A DNA stretch of 42,559 nucleotides, taken from NCBI GenBank assembly GCA_002360535.1, contig DEQR01000034.1:1-42559 (forward strand), in the 5' to 3' direction. Positions 19,642 to 28,152 of this stretch are shown here, piece after piece. Every line of letters starts with the position of its first letter. Position 1 is the first letter of the stretch. Source of the DNA: Thiobacillus sp. UBA3361. GTDB taxonomy: Bacteria > Pseudomonadota > Gammaproteobacteria > Burkholderiales > Thiobacillaceae. Below the pieces are notes generated by a model. It searched no databases. It had not been told where the DNA came from and was given only the letters and a program-made list of their open reading frames with translations. Both the position numbers and the translations under genes were made by a program.

Positions 19642-20406
19642 ATGGCGGTCATCGCGGTATTCAACCAGAAAGGCGGGGTGGGCAAGACCACCACCACCCT
19701 CAACGTGGCGGCCTCCCTGGCCCTGCTGGAGCGCAAGCCGATGCTGCTGGACCTGGACCCCCAGGCCCACCTGAGCCTGGCCTTGGGCCTGCGCGGGCTG
19801 GCGGGCAGCGTGTGCGCCTCGGCATTTTTCCGCGATGGCGCGCCCCTGCCGGCCTTGATCCGGCGCCTGCGGGGCGGTTTGAAGATCATCCCCGGCCATC
19901 CCGATTTGTCCAAGGTGGACGCCATGCTGGGTGGCACCTCGGGCGTCGCCGGACGGCTCAAGCAGGCATTACGGGAATCGTCCGGCCTGACGGAGCATCC
20001 GTTGCTGATCGATTGCGCTCCGGCGCTCGGGGTGTTGTCCATGAATGCCCTGGTGGCCGCGGACCGGGTGCTGGTGCCGGTGACGCCGGATTTCCTGTCC
20101 ATGCAGGGCCTCGGCCGTCTGGATATCGCCCTGCGCATCCTCGAACAGTCCCTGCGACGCCACATCGAGCGCCGGGTTGTGCTCACCCGCTACGACGAAA
20201 GCAAGGGCCTGTCCCGCGATGCGCTGGCCACCCTCAGGCAACGCTACGGCGACATGCTTTGCGAGACCCGCATCAGCGATGACCCGGCCCTGGCGGAGAG
20301 TCCGGCCCATGGCATGGACATCTTCTCCTATGACTCGGACTCGCCGGGCGCCCATGACTATCGCCTGCTCACCATGGAATTGCTCTCCAAGGGTTTCTTC
20401 CAGTAA
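19642..20406 (+). CDS. Orphan ParA/MinD-family ATPase
   Basis: A 254-residue deviant Walker A ATPase, beginning MAVIAVFNQKGGVGKTTTTL, with LLDLDPQAHLSLALG and LIDCAPALGVLSMNALVAAD. It is clearly a paralogue of the chromosomal ParA at 4,350 but has no ParB-like partner beside it. It lies 36 nt after gyrB and 21 nt before the ChaN-PDZ gene. Possible roles are positioning of a membrane or cytoplasmic cargo, or a second partition factor; the sequence does not decide. An ancient plasmid origin is possible. Confidence 0.88.
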   Translation: MAVIAVFNQKGGVGKTTTTLNVAASLALLERKPMLLDLDPQAHLSLALGLRGLAGSVCASAFFRDGAPLPALIRRLRGGLKIIPGHPDLSKVDAMLGGTSGVAGRLKQALRESSGLTEHPLLIDCAPALGVLSMNALVAADRVLVPVTPDFLSMQGLGRLDIALRILEQSLRRHIERRVVLTRYDESKGLSRDALATLRQRYGDMLCETRISDDPALAESPAHGMDIFSYDSDSPGAHDYRLLTMELLSKGFFQ

Positions 20407-20427
20407 GTCATGCACAGGGGGACAGAC

Positions 20428-21621
20428 ATGACCCGCCGACGACGTGAACTCGCCCGATACGGTTCTGTCCCTCTGACCATGCGCAAGCTTGCACTGATCG
20501 GCCTGGCCACCCTTTTGCTCACGGGGCACACCACGGCCCCACCGCAACCGGACGATGCCTGCGGGCAGCCCGGCCAATGGCTGCTGCCGGGCAGCGCGCA
20601 GCCCCGGGCCTGGGACGCCCTGCTGACCAGGCTGGCCGACAGCCGGGCGGTCTTGCTCGGAGAGACGCACGACAGCCCCGCCGACCATCGCTGGCAGCTG
20701 CACACATTGGCCGCCCTGCATGGACGCAAGCCGGAGCTGGCCATCGGCTTCGAGATGTTCCCCCGCCGCCTGCAACCCGTCCTTGACGAGTGGGTGGCTG
20801 GCGGCATGAGCGAGGCGGACTTCCTGAAGCGTGCCGAGTGGGAGCGGGTATGGGGCTTCGATGCCCAGATGTACCTGCCCCTGTTCCATTTCGCCCGCAT
20901 GCACCGCGTGCCCATGCTGGCCCTGAACGTGGAGCGATCCCTGGTCTCCAAAGTGGAAGAAAAGGGCTGGGCCGGGGTGCCGGATGCGGATCGGGAAGGA
21001 GTAAGCCGTCCCGCGCCTCCCAGCGAGGCCTACCGCCGCGAACTGCGCCAGGTCTATGAACACCACCCCGGCTCCAAGAGTGACGCCGGGTTCGCCCGCT
21101 TCGCCGAAGCCCAGACTGTCTGGGACCGGGCCATGGCCGAGGGCATCGCAGCCTATCTGAAGGCCCGTCCCGGACAATTGGTGGTCGGCATCCTGGGTGC
21201 GGGCCATGTGCGTCACGGCCATGGAATCGCCCATCAGCTGGCGGACCTGGGCATCGGACGTGTCACCAATCTGGTTACCTGGGACCAGAGTCATTCCTGC
21301 GCCGACTTGGGCACAGGTCTGGCCGACGCGGTTTTCGTCAAGACCGAAGACCGTGGCAAGCCGCCGCCGCCCCGCCTGGGCATCGCCATGGAGGCCCACG
21401 CCCAGGGCGTGCGCATCCTGCAGGTGCTGGCCGGCAGCGTGGCCGAACAGGCCGGCCTGAAGGCGGACGACATCCTCACCATGGCCGCCGGACGGGAGAT
21501 GAAGGACATGCGCGACGTGCGCACGGTGATCCAGCGCCACGCCCCCGGCACCTGGCTGCCCCTCAAGGTTCGCCGCGGCGACGCGCAAGTGGAACTGGTG
21601 GCCCGCTTCCCGGCGGACTGA
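20428..21621 (+). CDS. ChaN-family protein with C-terminal PDZ domain
   Basis: Exported protein of about 397 residues. The start at 20,428 is chosen because AGGGGG lies 6-7 nt upstream; a later ATG (20,479) would start right at the signal peptide (MRKLALIGLATLLLTGH). The ChaN domain, related to the TIKI/TraB/EreA-like superfamily, has the motifs LLGETHDSPADH, GFEMFPRRL and GAGHVRHGHGI. These supply conserved His and Glu residues thought to bind haem or metal. A PDZ domain follows (RILQVLAGSVAEQAGLKADD). Family members are often lipoproteins, but here the lipobox-like LTG is followed by His instead of Cys. The next gene is a metallopeptidase. Confidence 0.82.
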   Translation: MTRRRRELARYGSVPLTMRKLALIGLATLLLTGHTTAPPQPDDACGQPGQWLLPGSAQPRAWDALLTRLADSRAVLLGETHDSPADHRWQLHTLAALHGRKPELAIGFEMFPRRLQPVLDEWVAGGMSEADFLKRAEWERVWGFDAQMYLPLFHFARMHRVPMLALNVERSLVSKVEEKGWAGVPDADREGVSRPAPPSEAYRRELRQVYEHHPGSKSDAGFARFAEAQTVWDRAMAEGIAAYLKARPGQLVVGILGAGHVRHGHGIAHQLADLGIGRVTNLVTWDQSHSCADLGTGLADAVFVKTEDRGKPPPPRLGIAMEAHAQGVRILQVLAGSVAEQAGLKADDILTMAAGREMKDMRDVRTVIQRHAPGTWLPLKVRRGDAQVELVARFPAD

Positions 21622-21680
21622 CTTCCCTTTGCCGGCGCCGGGGGACAACCGGCCCGAGCGGTTTTTTCGGATCACAAGCC

Positions 21681-23705
21681 ATGCATGCCAAGACGATCCC
21701 CGTGCTTCGCCTCATCCTGACGCTGTGCCTTGCCCTCGTCCCCTTGACCGCAAGCGCAGCACGGCCGCACCTGGAGTTGGACGTGCGCCTGGAGCCGGAT
21801 ACCAGGCGGCTGGCCGTCACCGCCACCCTCAGCGGCGTGGAGGGATCGCCGACGGTCGCACTGGACCCCGCCCTGACGCTGGAGCAGATGGAAGCGGACG
21901 GACGCCGGCAGCGTCCGCCCGCGGCACGGACGGCCCACGGCCAGCGCCTCTACCGGCTGCCTGCGGCGCGCCGGCTGACACTGCGCTACACGGGGACACT
22001 GGCGCCCCTGGCTGAAGCCGACCACCGCCGGGTGCTGGGCAGGCTGCCCGCCATGGCCGACCCGGAAGGCAGTTTCCTGCCCGCCGGCAGCGGTTGGTAC
22101 CCCCATCCGGGCGAGCCCTTCACTTACCGGCTGACCCTCGGCCTGCCCGCCGGACAAAAAGGCCTGGTGCCCGGCGAACTGCTGGAGGAGACGGCCAACG
22201 GCAAGGGTTACCGGGCGGTCTTCGACTTCCCCCAACCGGCCGAAGGCATCGACCTGATGGCCGGCCCCTACCAAGTGAGTGAGCGCTCGCTGGCGCTGGA
22301 TGACGGCAAGCGCGTGAAGCTGCGCACCTGGTTCCACGCGGAGCTGGCCGACCAGGCCGCCGCCTACCTGAGCGACACGGCCACCTATATCCGGCGTTAC
22401 AGCCGGCAGATCGGGGCCTACCCGTTCGGCATGTTCAGTGTGGTTTCCGCCCCATTGCCCACCGGCTTCGGCATGCCCGGCCTCACCTACCTGGGGCGCG
22501 AGGTGCTCAAGCTGCCCTTCATCCGCGCCACCTCACTGGGCCACGAGGTGTTGCACAACTGGTGGGGCAACGGCGTCTATCCGGATTGGGAACGGGGCAA
22601 TTGGTCCGAGGGCCTGACTACCTTCATGGCCGACTACGCTTACAGGGAAGACCAGTCGCCGGAGGCCGCGCGCGAGATGCGCCTCGGTTGGCTGCGCGAC
22701 CTGGCGGCCGTGCCCGAGGCCGAAGACACCGCCCTGAAGGACTTCACCGCCCGCCACCATGGCATCTCCTCCATCGTCGGCTACAACAAGGCTGCCATGG
22801 TGTTTCTGATGCTGCGCGACCGCATCGGCCGCGAGGCCTTCGACCGGGGCCTGCGGCTGTTCTGGCTGCGCCACCGGTTCAAGACCGCCGGTTGGGCGGA
22901 CCTGGAAAAGGCCTTATCTGAAGTCGCTGGGCAGGATTTGGGCGGCTTTTTCCGGCAATGGGTGGAGCGGCCCGGCGCGCCACGACTCAAGCTGCTCGAA
23001 GCCCAGGCGCGGGATGGGGACGTCATGGTGCAACTGGCTCAGGAAGGGGACTATCCGTTGCGCGTGCCGCTGGAACTGCTCGTCTTTCCCGACAAGCGCG
23101 AAGCCCACTGGCTGGACCTCGATGGCAAGGCGGGCGGAAGGATACAGATACGCCTGACCGCCAAGGGCCTGGCCCAAGCCGTCGATCTGGACCCGGATTA
23201 CCGGCTCTGGCGGCGGGTGGACAAGGCCCTGTTCCCACCCATCCTACGGGAGGTCTTCGTCGCCCCCGGGGTCGGCCTGCTCATTGCCTCCGGTGATCCT
23301 GCCATGGCGGAGGCGGCCCGTACCCTGGCCGGCCGGCTGGCCGACGCCCGCCCGGTGGAGCTGCCGGCATCCCTGTCCCGCCTCCCCGACGAGGGCGCCA
23401 CCCTGATCATCGGCGACGACACCCGCGACCTTCTGCAACGCCTGAGTCTTGCCGCCCGCCCTCTCAACGTGGCCGGCAAGGGCACGGCCCAGGTCTGGGC
23501 CGGCCGGGACGAACTCGGTCATCCCTACGCGGTGATCACCGCCCGCAACGCGGAGTCCCTGGCCGCCCTGGCCCGGCCCCTGCCCCACTACGGCAAGCAG
23601 AGCTGGCTGGTGTTCCTGGAAGGCAAGGTGGCCGACAAGGGCGTCTGGCCGCCGTCAACGGATCGTGTGCGGGTGGAGAATCCGGCAACAGGACCGGCAA
23701 GGTAG
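21681..23705 (+). CDS. Secreted M1-like zinc metallopeptidase
   Basis: A 674-residue protein with a signal peptide (LRLILTLCLALVPLTASA). The zinc site is HEVLHNWWGN (His288, Glu289, His292), with the third ligand Glu310 in WSEGLTTFMADYAY. The gap between HExxH and this Glu is 17 residues, where classic M1 enzymes have 18. The GxMEN substrate motif is replaced by GFGMPGLTYLG. YNKAAMVFLMLRD and a helical region follow, then about 200 residues of beta-rich C-terminus without clear homology. A periplasmic aminopeptidase-like or endopeptidase role is likely. It is probably co-expressed with the ChaN-PDZ gene 59 nt upstream. Confidence 0.82.
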   Translation: MHAKTIPVLRLILTLCLALVPLTASAARPHLELDVRLEPDTRRLAVTATLSGVEGSPTVALDPALTLEQMEADGRRQRPPAARTAHGQRLYRLPAARRLTLRYTGTLAPLAEADHRRVLGRLPAMADPEGSFLPAGSGWYPHPGEPFTYRLTLGLPAGQKGLVPGELLEETANGKGYRAVFDFPQPAEGIDLMAGPYQVSERSLALDDGKRVKLRTWFHAELADQAAAYLSDTATYIRRYSRQIGAYPFGMFSVVSAPLPTGFGMPGLTYLGREVLKLPFIRATSLGHEVLHNWWGNGVYPDWERGNWSEGLTTFMADYAYREDQSPEAAREMRLGWLRDLAAVPEAEDTALKDFTARHHGISSIVGYNKAAMVFLMLRDRIGREAFDRGLRLFWLRHRFKTAGWADLEKALSEVAGQDLGGFFRQWVERPGAPRLKLLEAQARDGDVMVQLAQEGDYPLRVPLELLVFPDKREAHWLDLDGKAGGRIQIRLTAKGLAQAVDLDPDYRLWRRVDKALFPPILREVFVAPGVGLLIASGDPAMAEAARTLAGRLADARPVELPASLSRLPDEGATLIIGDDTRDLLQRLSLAARPLNVAGKGTAQVWAGRDELGHPYAVITARNAESLAALARPLPHYGKQSWLVFLEGKVADKGVWPPSTDRVRVENPATGPAR

Positions 23706-23796
23706 GAGCTTGTGGCTTTGATCTAATGGTGGAGGTTTGCACAGTTGTCACTGGCCGGGGTCCGGCGTGTCAGAGGGGGGCGGATTGACCTCAATA

Positions 23797-23823
23797 GCGG
23801 CGGATGACGCTGCGCCTATCCGC
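23797..23823. repeat. REP-like palindrome (GCGGAT family)
   Basis: GCGGAT at the left and ATCCGC at the right form a stem around GACGCTGCGCCT. It resembles the widespread proteobacterial repeat with GGCGGAT/ATCCGCC arms. Confidence 0.6.
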
Positions 23824-23864
23824 ACAGGACCGCTGCCTATGGCAGTAGCGAGCCTGGTAACAGC

Positions 23865-23896
23865 GTAGCCTGGATGGAGCGAAGCGGAATCCGGGA
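23865..23896. repeat. REP-like palindrome (GTAGCCCGGAT family, copy a)
   Basis: Starts GTAGCCTGGAT and ends ATCCGGGA, with GGAGCGAAGCGGA as the loop region. Related copies occur three times at 34.86-34.99 kb. Confidence 0.7.
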
Positions 23897-24352
23897 TTCG
23901 GACGGTTCGATATCCTGAATTTAATTGCATTTCATCCTGGCCACACTTGCTTCGGCTCGTGGCCCGTTTGTAGGCTGTCGTGTGCTGCTGGCAAGGCAAG
24001 TCTGGGTTTGTTGCCGGTTTTATGCAGGCCGCCTGTGTTGGTTTGGGATAATTGGCCAGGCGATCCCGGCCTGCGCCGCGACACCAAACTTAGCGGAATG
24101 CATAGAACCACTGCCCCCACCCCGGCCCGCCCCCGCAAGCAGGGGAGAGGGGAACACACCTGGATTCCGGGTCAAGCCCGGAATAACGTCGCTCCCCCGG
24201 CAACATCCAACCTGACCTCCCTTCCGCCCCTACTGCGAAAGGGAATATCCGCTCCCCCGGCAAGCGAGTAGCATCAACCGCGCCAGCCCGTCTGGCACCC
24301 GTAGAGCGCAATCCACAAGCGCTTGAGCAATCAACAAACGAGAGGAGTCACC

Positions 24353-24868
24353 ATGCGCACCCGCCTGCTTTGCCTGTCCCTGCTGACCTTACCTGCCGCC
24401 GCCCTGGCCGACCCGGTGGTGCCCATGAACCTGGTGGATGCCCAGGGCGTGGGCGCCTCCATCGGTAGCGTGACGCTCAGCGAAAGCCCCTACGGCCTGG
24501 TGTTGACCCCCGCCATCAAGGGCTTGCCCGCCGGCCTGCACGGTTTCCACGTGCATGAGAACCCCAGCTGCGCCCCCAAGGAGAAGGACGGCAAGGCGGT
24601 GGCGGCCTTGGCCGCCGGCGGCCATTACGACCCCCAGGGGACGAAGGCCCACGGCCTGCCCTGGGGTAACGGGCACCTGGGCGATCTGCCCGCCCTGCAC
24701 GTGGACGCCGACGGCAGCGCCGCCAATCCGGTGTTGGCACCCCGGTTGAAACTGGCGGACGTGAAGGGCCGCTCCCTGATGATCCACGTGGGCGGCGACA
24801 ACCATGCCGACCACCCGGCGCCCCTGGGCGGCGGCGGCCCCCGGCTGGCCTGCGGCGTCATCCAGTAA
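24353..24868 (+). CDS. sodC: Periplasmic Cu/Zn superoxide dismutase
   Basis: Converts superoxide to H2O2 and O2 in the periplasm. It has 171 residues with the ATG at 24,353, preceded by GAGAGGAG. A signal peptide (LLCLSLLTLPAAALA) is followed by the mature domain. All metal ligands are visible: HGFHVHE (copper), GGHYDP (bridging His), HGLPWGNGHLGDLP (zinc His and Asp) and MIHVGGDNH (copper). The two disulfide Cys are in NPSCAP and LACGVI. It is close to E. coli SodC over the whole length. The longer frame upstream lacks a good start. Confidence 0.96.
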   Translation: MRTRLLCLSLLTLPAAALADPVVPMNLVDAQGVGASIGSVTLSESPYGLVLTPAIKGLPAGLHGFHVHENPSCAPKEKDGKAVAALAAGGHYDPQGTKAHGLPWGNGHLGDLPALHVDADGSAANPVLAPRLKLADVKGRSLMIHVGGDNHADHPAPLGGGGPRLACGVIQ

Positions 24869-25070
24869 ACCCTTGCGGGCCGGGTCTGGTCTCGCCCCTC
24901 ACGATCCGGCCGATCTCCCGCCAGCAGGCCATGGCGTCCGGCCCCGGAGCGGGTACTCGGGGTGCAGCGCCTGGTAAAACGCGCGGCGGTCAGCAATCAG
25001 TTGCGCGGCCGACACTAGGGACCAAAGCCCGCCTCGCGTCCTATCCTGAAAAGAAACCCGACCCGCTGCC

Positions 25071-26027
25071 ATGACCTCCCCCGCCCCCCTCTGCATCATC
25101 GCAGGCCCCACCCTGGCGGCCTACAACTTCGGCCCCAACCACCCTTTCGGCGACCAGCGCTATCCGGCCTTCATGGCCGCCCTGAAGGCGTGCGGCCTGG
25201 TAGGAAAGGTGCGGATCTGCGAACCGGCCGAGGCGGACGACACCACCCTGGGCCTGTTCCACACCCCCGAACTCATCAGCCACGTGCGCAAACACTCCAT
25301 CACCGGCGCCGGCTATCTGGACTACGGCGACACCCCCGCCTTCCGGGGCGTGTTCGCGGCGGCGGCGACGGTGGTGGGCGCCACCCTGAAGGCCGTGGAT
25401 CGGGTCATGGCGGGGGAATGCCGGCGTGCCTTCGTGCCCATCGCCGGGCTGCACCACGCGCGCCCCGACCGGGTGGCCGGGTTCTGCGTTTTCAACGACT
25501 GCGCCATCGCCATCGAGCACCTGCGCCGGCAGCACGGCATTCGCCGCATCGCCTACGTGGATATCGACGCCCATCACGCCGACGGGGTGTTCTACGGCTA
25601 CGAGGACGACCCGGACCTGCTGTACGTGGACTTCCACCAGGACGGCCGGACCCTTTACCCTGGCACCGGCAGCCTGGATGAGACCGGCACCGGCGCGGGC
25701 GCGGGCCTGAAGATGAATATCCCCATGCCGCCGGGGTCGGGGGATGCGCTGTTCATGAAGCTGTGGCCGGCCGCCGAGCGCTTCCTGAACAAGCACCGGC
25801 CCGAGTTCATCCTGCTGGAATGCGGTGCCGACAGCCTGGCGGGGGACCCCCTGACCCACCTGGGCTATACGGCGGCGGTGCACGGCCATGTGGCCCGGCG
25901 CCTGTCGGCCCTGGCGGACGAATGCTGCGCCGGAAGGCTGGTGGCCATGGGCGGCGGCGGCTACCACCTGGACAACATCAATGCCGCCTGGCTCGCGGTG
26001 CTGGAAGGTATGCTGGCCGAGACCTGA
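25071..26027 (+). CDS. Histone-deacetylase-family (AcuC-like) hydrolase
   Basis: A 318-residue zinc amidohydrolase of the HDAC/acetoin-utilisation/acetylpolyamine family, cytoplasmic. The catalytic His pair is GLHHARPDR (His128, His129). The zinc ligands are Asp166 and His168 in DIDAHHADGV and Asp254 in ECGADSLAGDP, and the Gly-rich MGGGGYHLDN supplies the catalytic Tyr. The site is complete. Substrates of such bacterial enzymes may be acetylated lysine (such as acetyl-CoA synthetase) or acetylpolyamines. No neighbour settles this, as acs and acuAB are not nearby. Confidence 0.9.
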   Translation: MTSPAPLCIIAGPTLAAYNFGPNHPFGDQRYPAFMAALKACGLVGKVRICEPAEADDTTLGLFHTPELISHVRKHSITGAGYLDYGDTPAFRGVFAAAATVVGATLKAVDRVMAGECRRAFVPIAGLHHARPDRVAGFCVFNDCAIAIEHLRRQHGIRRIAYVDIDAHHADGVFYGYEDDPDLLYVDFHQDGRTLYPGTGSLDETGTGAGAGLKMNIPMPPGSGDALFMKLWPAAERFLNKHRPEFILLECGADSLAGDPLTHLGYTAAVHGHVARRLSALADECCAGRLVAMGGGGYHLDNINAAWLAVLEGMLAET

Positions 26028-26199
26028 ATCCCGCTCCCGGCGCCGCGTTTGCATGGATTCACACGGCAGTTACCGGCCGGAAACACTCTGCAACAGCTCC
26101 ACCACACTCCCGCCCCCTCCCGCGCCTAGGCTGAAATCAACCGGAACGCACATCCGGCGATTCGAGAACAAGGTGCAAGAACGGATTAAGGAGTGAATC

Positions 26200-26484
26200 A
26201 TGAAACGGACCCCCACCATCATGCTGCTGGCCGCCGTGCTGAGCGCGGGCATGGCCACCGCCATCGCCGCCGGTCCGCGCAGCGGCGGGCAGGGGACTTA
26301 TGGTGGGCGCGGACCCTGCGTGCAGGCCCAGGCTGCCGGCGGGCAGGTCATCACCGCCCAGGAGCGCCTGGAAATGCGCGAGCAGATGCGCAGCGCCACC
26401 TCCCAGGCCGAACGCAACGCCCTGCGGGCCGAGCATCGGCAACTGATCCAGGAACGCCTGCGCACCCCGACGGCGACGCCATGA
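26200..26484 (+). CDS. Small secreted protein with Glu/Arg-rich helix
   Basis: A 94-residue protein with a clear signal peptide (MLLAAVLSAGMATAIAAG). A Gly-rich linker with one Cys (GGRGPCVQ) follows, then a charged helix containing ITAQERLEMREQMRSATSQA. The helix recalls short Spy/CpxP-like periplasmic proteins (LTxxQ type), but the similarity is by eye only. AAGGAG precedes the ATG, and a perfect hairpin follows the gene, so it looks like a single-gene unit. Confidence 0.75.
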   Translation: MKRTPTIMLLAAVLSAGMATAIAAGPRSGGQGTYGGRGPCVQAQAAGGQVITAQERLEMREQMRSATSQAERNALRAEHRQLIQERLRTPTATP

Positions 26485-26514
26485 CCAGCCGCTGACCGGT
26501 CCCCATCCCCAGTT

Positions 26515-26542
26515 GGAAATGCCGGCAGCCGCCGGCATTTCC
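26515..26542 (+). terminator. Hairpin terminator after the small secreted protein gene
   Basis: A perfect 12-bp stem (GGAAATGCCGGC / GCCGGCATTTCC) with an AGCC loop lies 30 nt past the stop. The T-run is short (part of the stem), so efficiency is uncertain. Confidence 0.65.
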
Positions 26543-26609
26543 CATTTCGTCATCCCCCGACCGGACAGGGAGTCGCATAGAATCCCGCCATACCCCCACG
26601 ACCCGAGCC

Positions 26610-27674
26610 ATGGCCCGACACCGCACCAAACGCTCCATCAAGGCCGGCATGCCGCCAGGCGCCCTGGTGCACGTGGGCGAGGCGCGGGAGGAGCAGGTGG
26701 CCATGCGCCTCATCGGCTACGACCCGGAGCGGGTGCTGGACCGGACGGTGGAGCGGGCGGAGGACGTGGCCGATCTGCGCGGCGGCACCGGCACCCTGTG
26801 GCTGGACGTGGTGGGCCTGCACAACCCCATACTGCTGGAAAAGCTGGGCCAGGCCTTCGCCCTGCATCCCCTGCTCATGGAGGACGTGCTCAACACTGAT
26901 CAGCGCCCCAAGCTGGAGGACTACGACGACTATCTGTTCGTGGTGCTCCAACGGCTTCGCTACGACCGACGCGCCGGCCACGTGGCCCAGGAGCAGGTCA
27001 GCCTGGTCTTGGGCAACGGCTTCGTGCTGTCCTTCCAGGAGTCCCAGAGCGAACTGTTCGAGCCGGTGCGCCAGCGCATCCACGCCGCCAAGGGCCGGCT
27101 GCGCGGCCAGGGGCCGGATGCCCTGCTGCATGCCCTGCTGGACGCAGTAGTGGACGAATACTTCGGCCTGCTGGAACGGCTGGGTGAGGAGATCGAGCAC
27201 CTGGAGACCCAGATACTGGACCGCCCTTCGCCCATCTCCATGCGCACCCTGCACCGGCTGAAGCGGGAGCTGATGGCCGTGCGCCGCTCGGTGTGGCCCC
27301 TGCGGGAGGTGATCGGCGGCCTGGAGCGCCTGGAATCCCCCCTCCTCAAACCCGGCCTGGACCTCTACCTGCGCGACGTCTATGACCACACGGTGCACGT
27401 CATCGACACCGTGGAGAGCTACCGGGACATGCTGGCCGGCATGCTGGACGTCTATCTGTCGGCTCTGTCCAACCGCATGAACGAGGTGATGAAGGTGCTC
27501 ACCGTCATCTCAACCCTGTTCATCCCCCTGACCTTCATCGCCGGCCTGTACGGCATGAACTTCAAGTACATGCCGGAACTGGAGTGGCACTGGGGCTATT
27601 TCGCCGTGCTGGGCGTGATGGCCGGGGTGGTGCTGGGCATGCTGGTGTTCTTCCGGCGCAAGCGCTGGTTCTGA
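26610..27674 (+). CDS. corA: CorA-family Mg2+/Co2+ channel
   Basis: Divalent-cation channel of the inner membrane, pentameric in known members. It has 354 residues: a large N-terminal cytoplasmic domain with long helices, then two membrane helices at the C-terminus. The signature YGMNF (Gly315-Met316-Asn317) and the following MPEL loop form the pore entrance. It ends with a basic tail, FFRRKRWF. It begins a run of closely spaced plus-strand genes, with yaiI 9 nt and the antiporter 4 nt downstream. Confidence 0.95.
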   Translation: MARHRTKRSIKAGMPPGALVHVGEAREEQVAMRLIGYDPERVLDRTVERAEDVADLRGGTGTLWLDVVGLHNPILLEKLGQAFALHPLLMEDVLNTDQRPKLEDYDDYLFVVLQRLRYDRRAGHVAQEQVSLVLGNGFVLSFQESQSELFEPVRQRIHAAKGRLRGQGPDALLHALLDAVVDEYFGLLERLGEEIEHLETQILDRPSPISMRTLHRLKRELMAVRRSVWPLREVIGGLERLESPLLKPGLDLYLRDVYDHTVHVIDTVESYRDMLAGMLDVYLSALSNRMNEVMKVLTVISTLFIPLTFIAGLYGMNFKYMPELEWHWGYFAVLGVMAGVVLGMLVFFRRKRWF

Positions 27675-27683
27675 GGCGCCTGC

Positions 27684-28148
27684 ATGCACATCTGGGTCGA
27701 TGCCGACGCCTGCCCGGCGGTGATCCGGGACATCCTGTTCCGCGCCGCCGAGCGGGTGCGCCTGCCCCTGACCCTGGTGGCCAACAATCCGCCGCGCACG
27801 CCGCCGTCGCGCTACATCAACACCCTGCAGGTGCCGCGCGGCTTCGACGTGGCCGACGACACCATCGTCGCCCGGGTGCGGGCCGGCGACCTGGTGATCA
27901 CCGCCGACATCCCCCTGGCCGCCGCGGTCATCGAGCGGGGCGGCCACGTGCTGAGCCCACGCGGCGAAACTCTGGACGCGGACAACATCCGCGAGCGGCT
28001 GAATATTCGCGACTTCCTGGAGCAGCTGCGCGGCAGCGGGGTACAGACGGGCGGTCCGGCGGCCCTCAACCACGCCGACCGGCAGGCCTTCGCCAACCAG
28101 CTGGACCGCTTTCTGGTAAAACACGCCCGCTCGGCCAACAACGGATAG
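27684..28148 (+). CDS. yaiI: YaiI/YqxD family protein (DUF188)
   Basis: A 154-residue conserved protein of unknown biochemical role with a PIN/FLAP-nuclease-like fold. The hallmarks are the N-terminal MHIWVDADACP, then LVANNPP, DDTIVARVRAGDLVITADIP and LSPRGE. The acidic cluster suggests a metal-dependent nuclease, unproven. It lies between corA and the Ca2+/H+ antiporter, almost certainly in one transcript. Confidence 0.93.
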   Translation: MHIWVDADACPAVIRDILFRAAERVRLPLTLVANNPPRTPPSRYINTLQVPRGFDVADDTIVARVRAGDLVITADIPLAAAVIERGGHVLSPRGETLDADNIRERLNIRDFLEQLRGSGVQTGGPAALNHADRQAFANQLDRFLVKHARSANNG

Positions 28149-28152
28149 ACCC

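Larger units (their letters stand above)
23706..24352. other. Repeat-rich intergenic stretch without a supported gene
   Basis: In these 647 nt I find no reading frame with credible family features. Instead there are two REP-like palindromes (listed separately), a GC-rich segment with a CCCCGC-AAGC-AGGGG-type inverted repeat near 24,130-24,155, and another hairpin of ATTCCGGG-TCAAG-CCCGGAAT type near 24,164-24,184. It resembles a landing zone for small palindromic repeats downstream of the peptidase gene. Confidence 0.6.

Noticed and set aside
24540..24800. CACGTG cores resembling parS inside sodC
   Set aside because: The flanking bases do not match the TGTT/AACA arms; only the sites at 7,700 and 17,128 are complete.
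24869..25070. Possible small gene between sodC and the HDAC-like gene (minus strand 25,111-24,899)
   Set aside because: No family similarity or convincing start signal; treated as intergenic.
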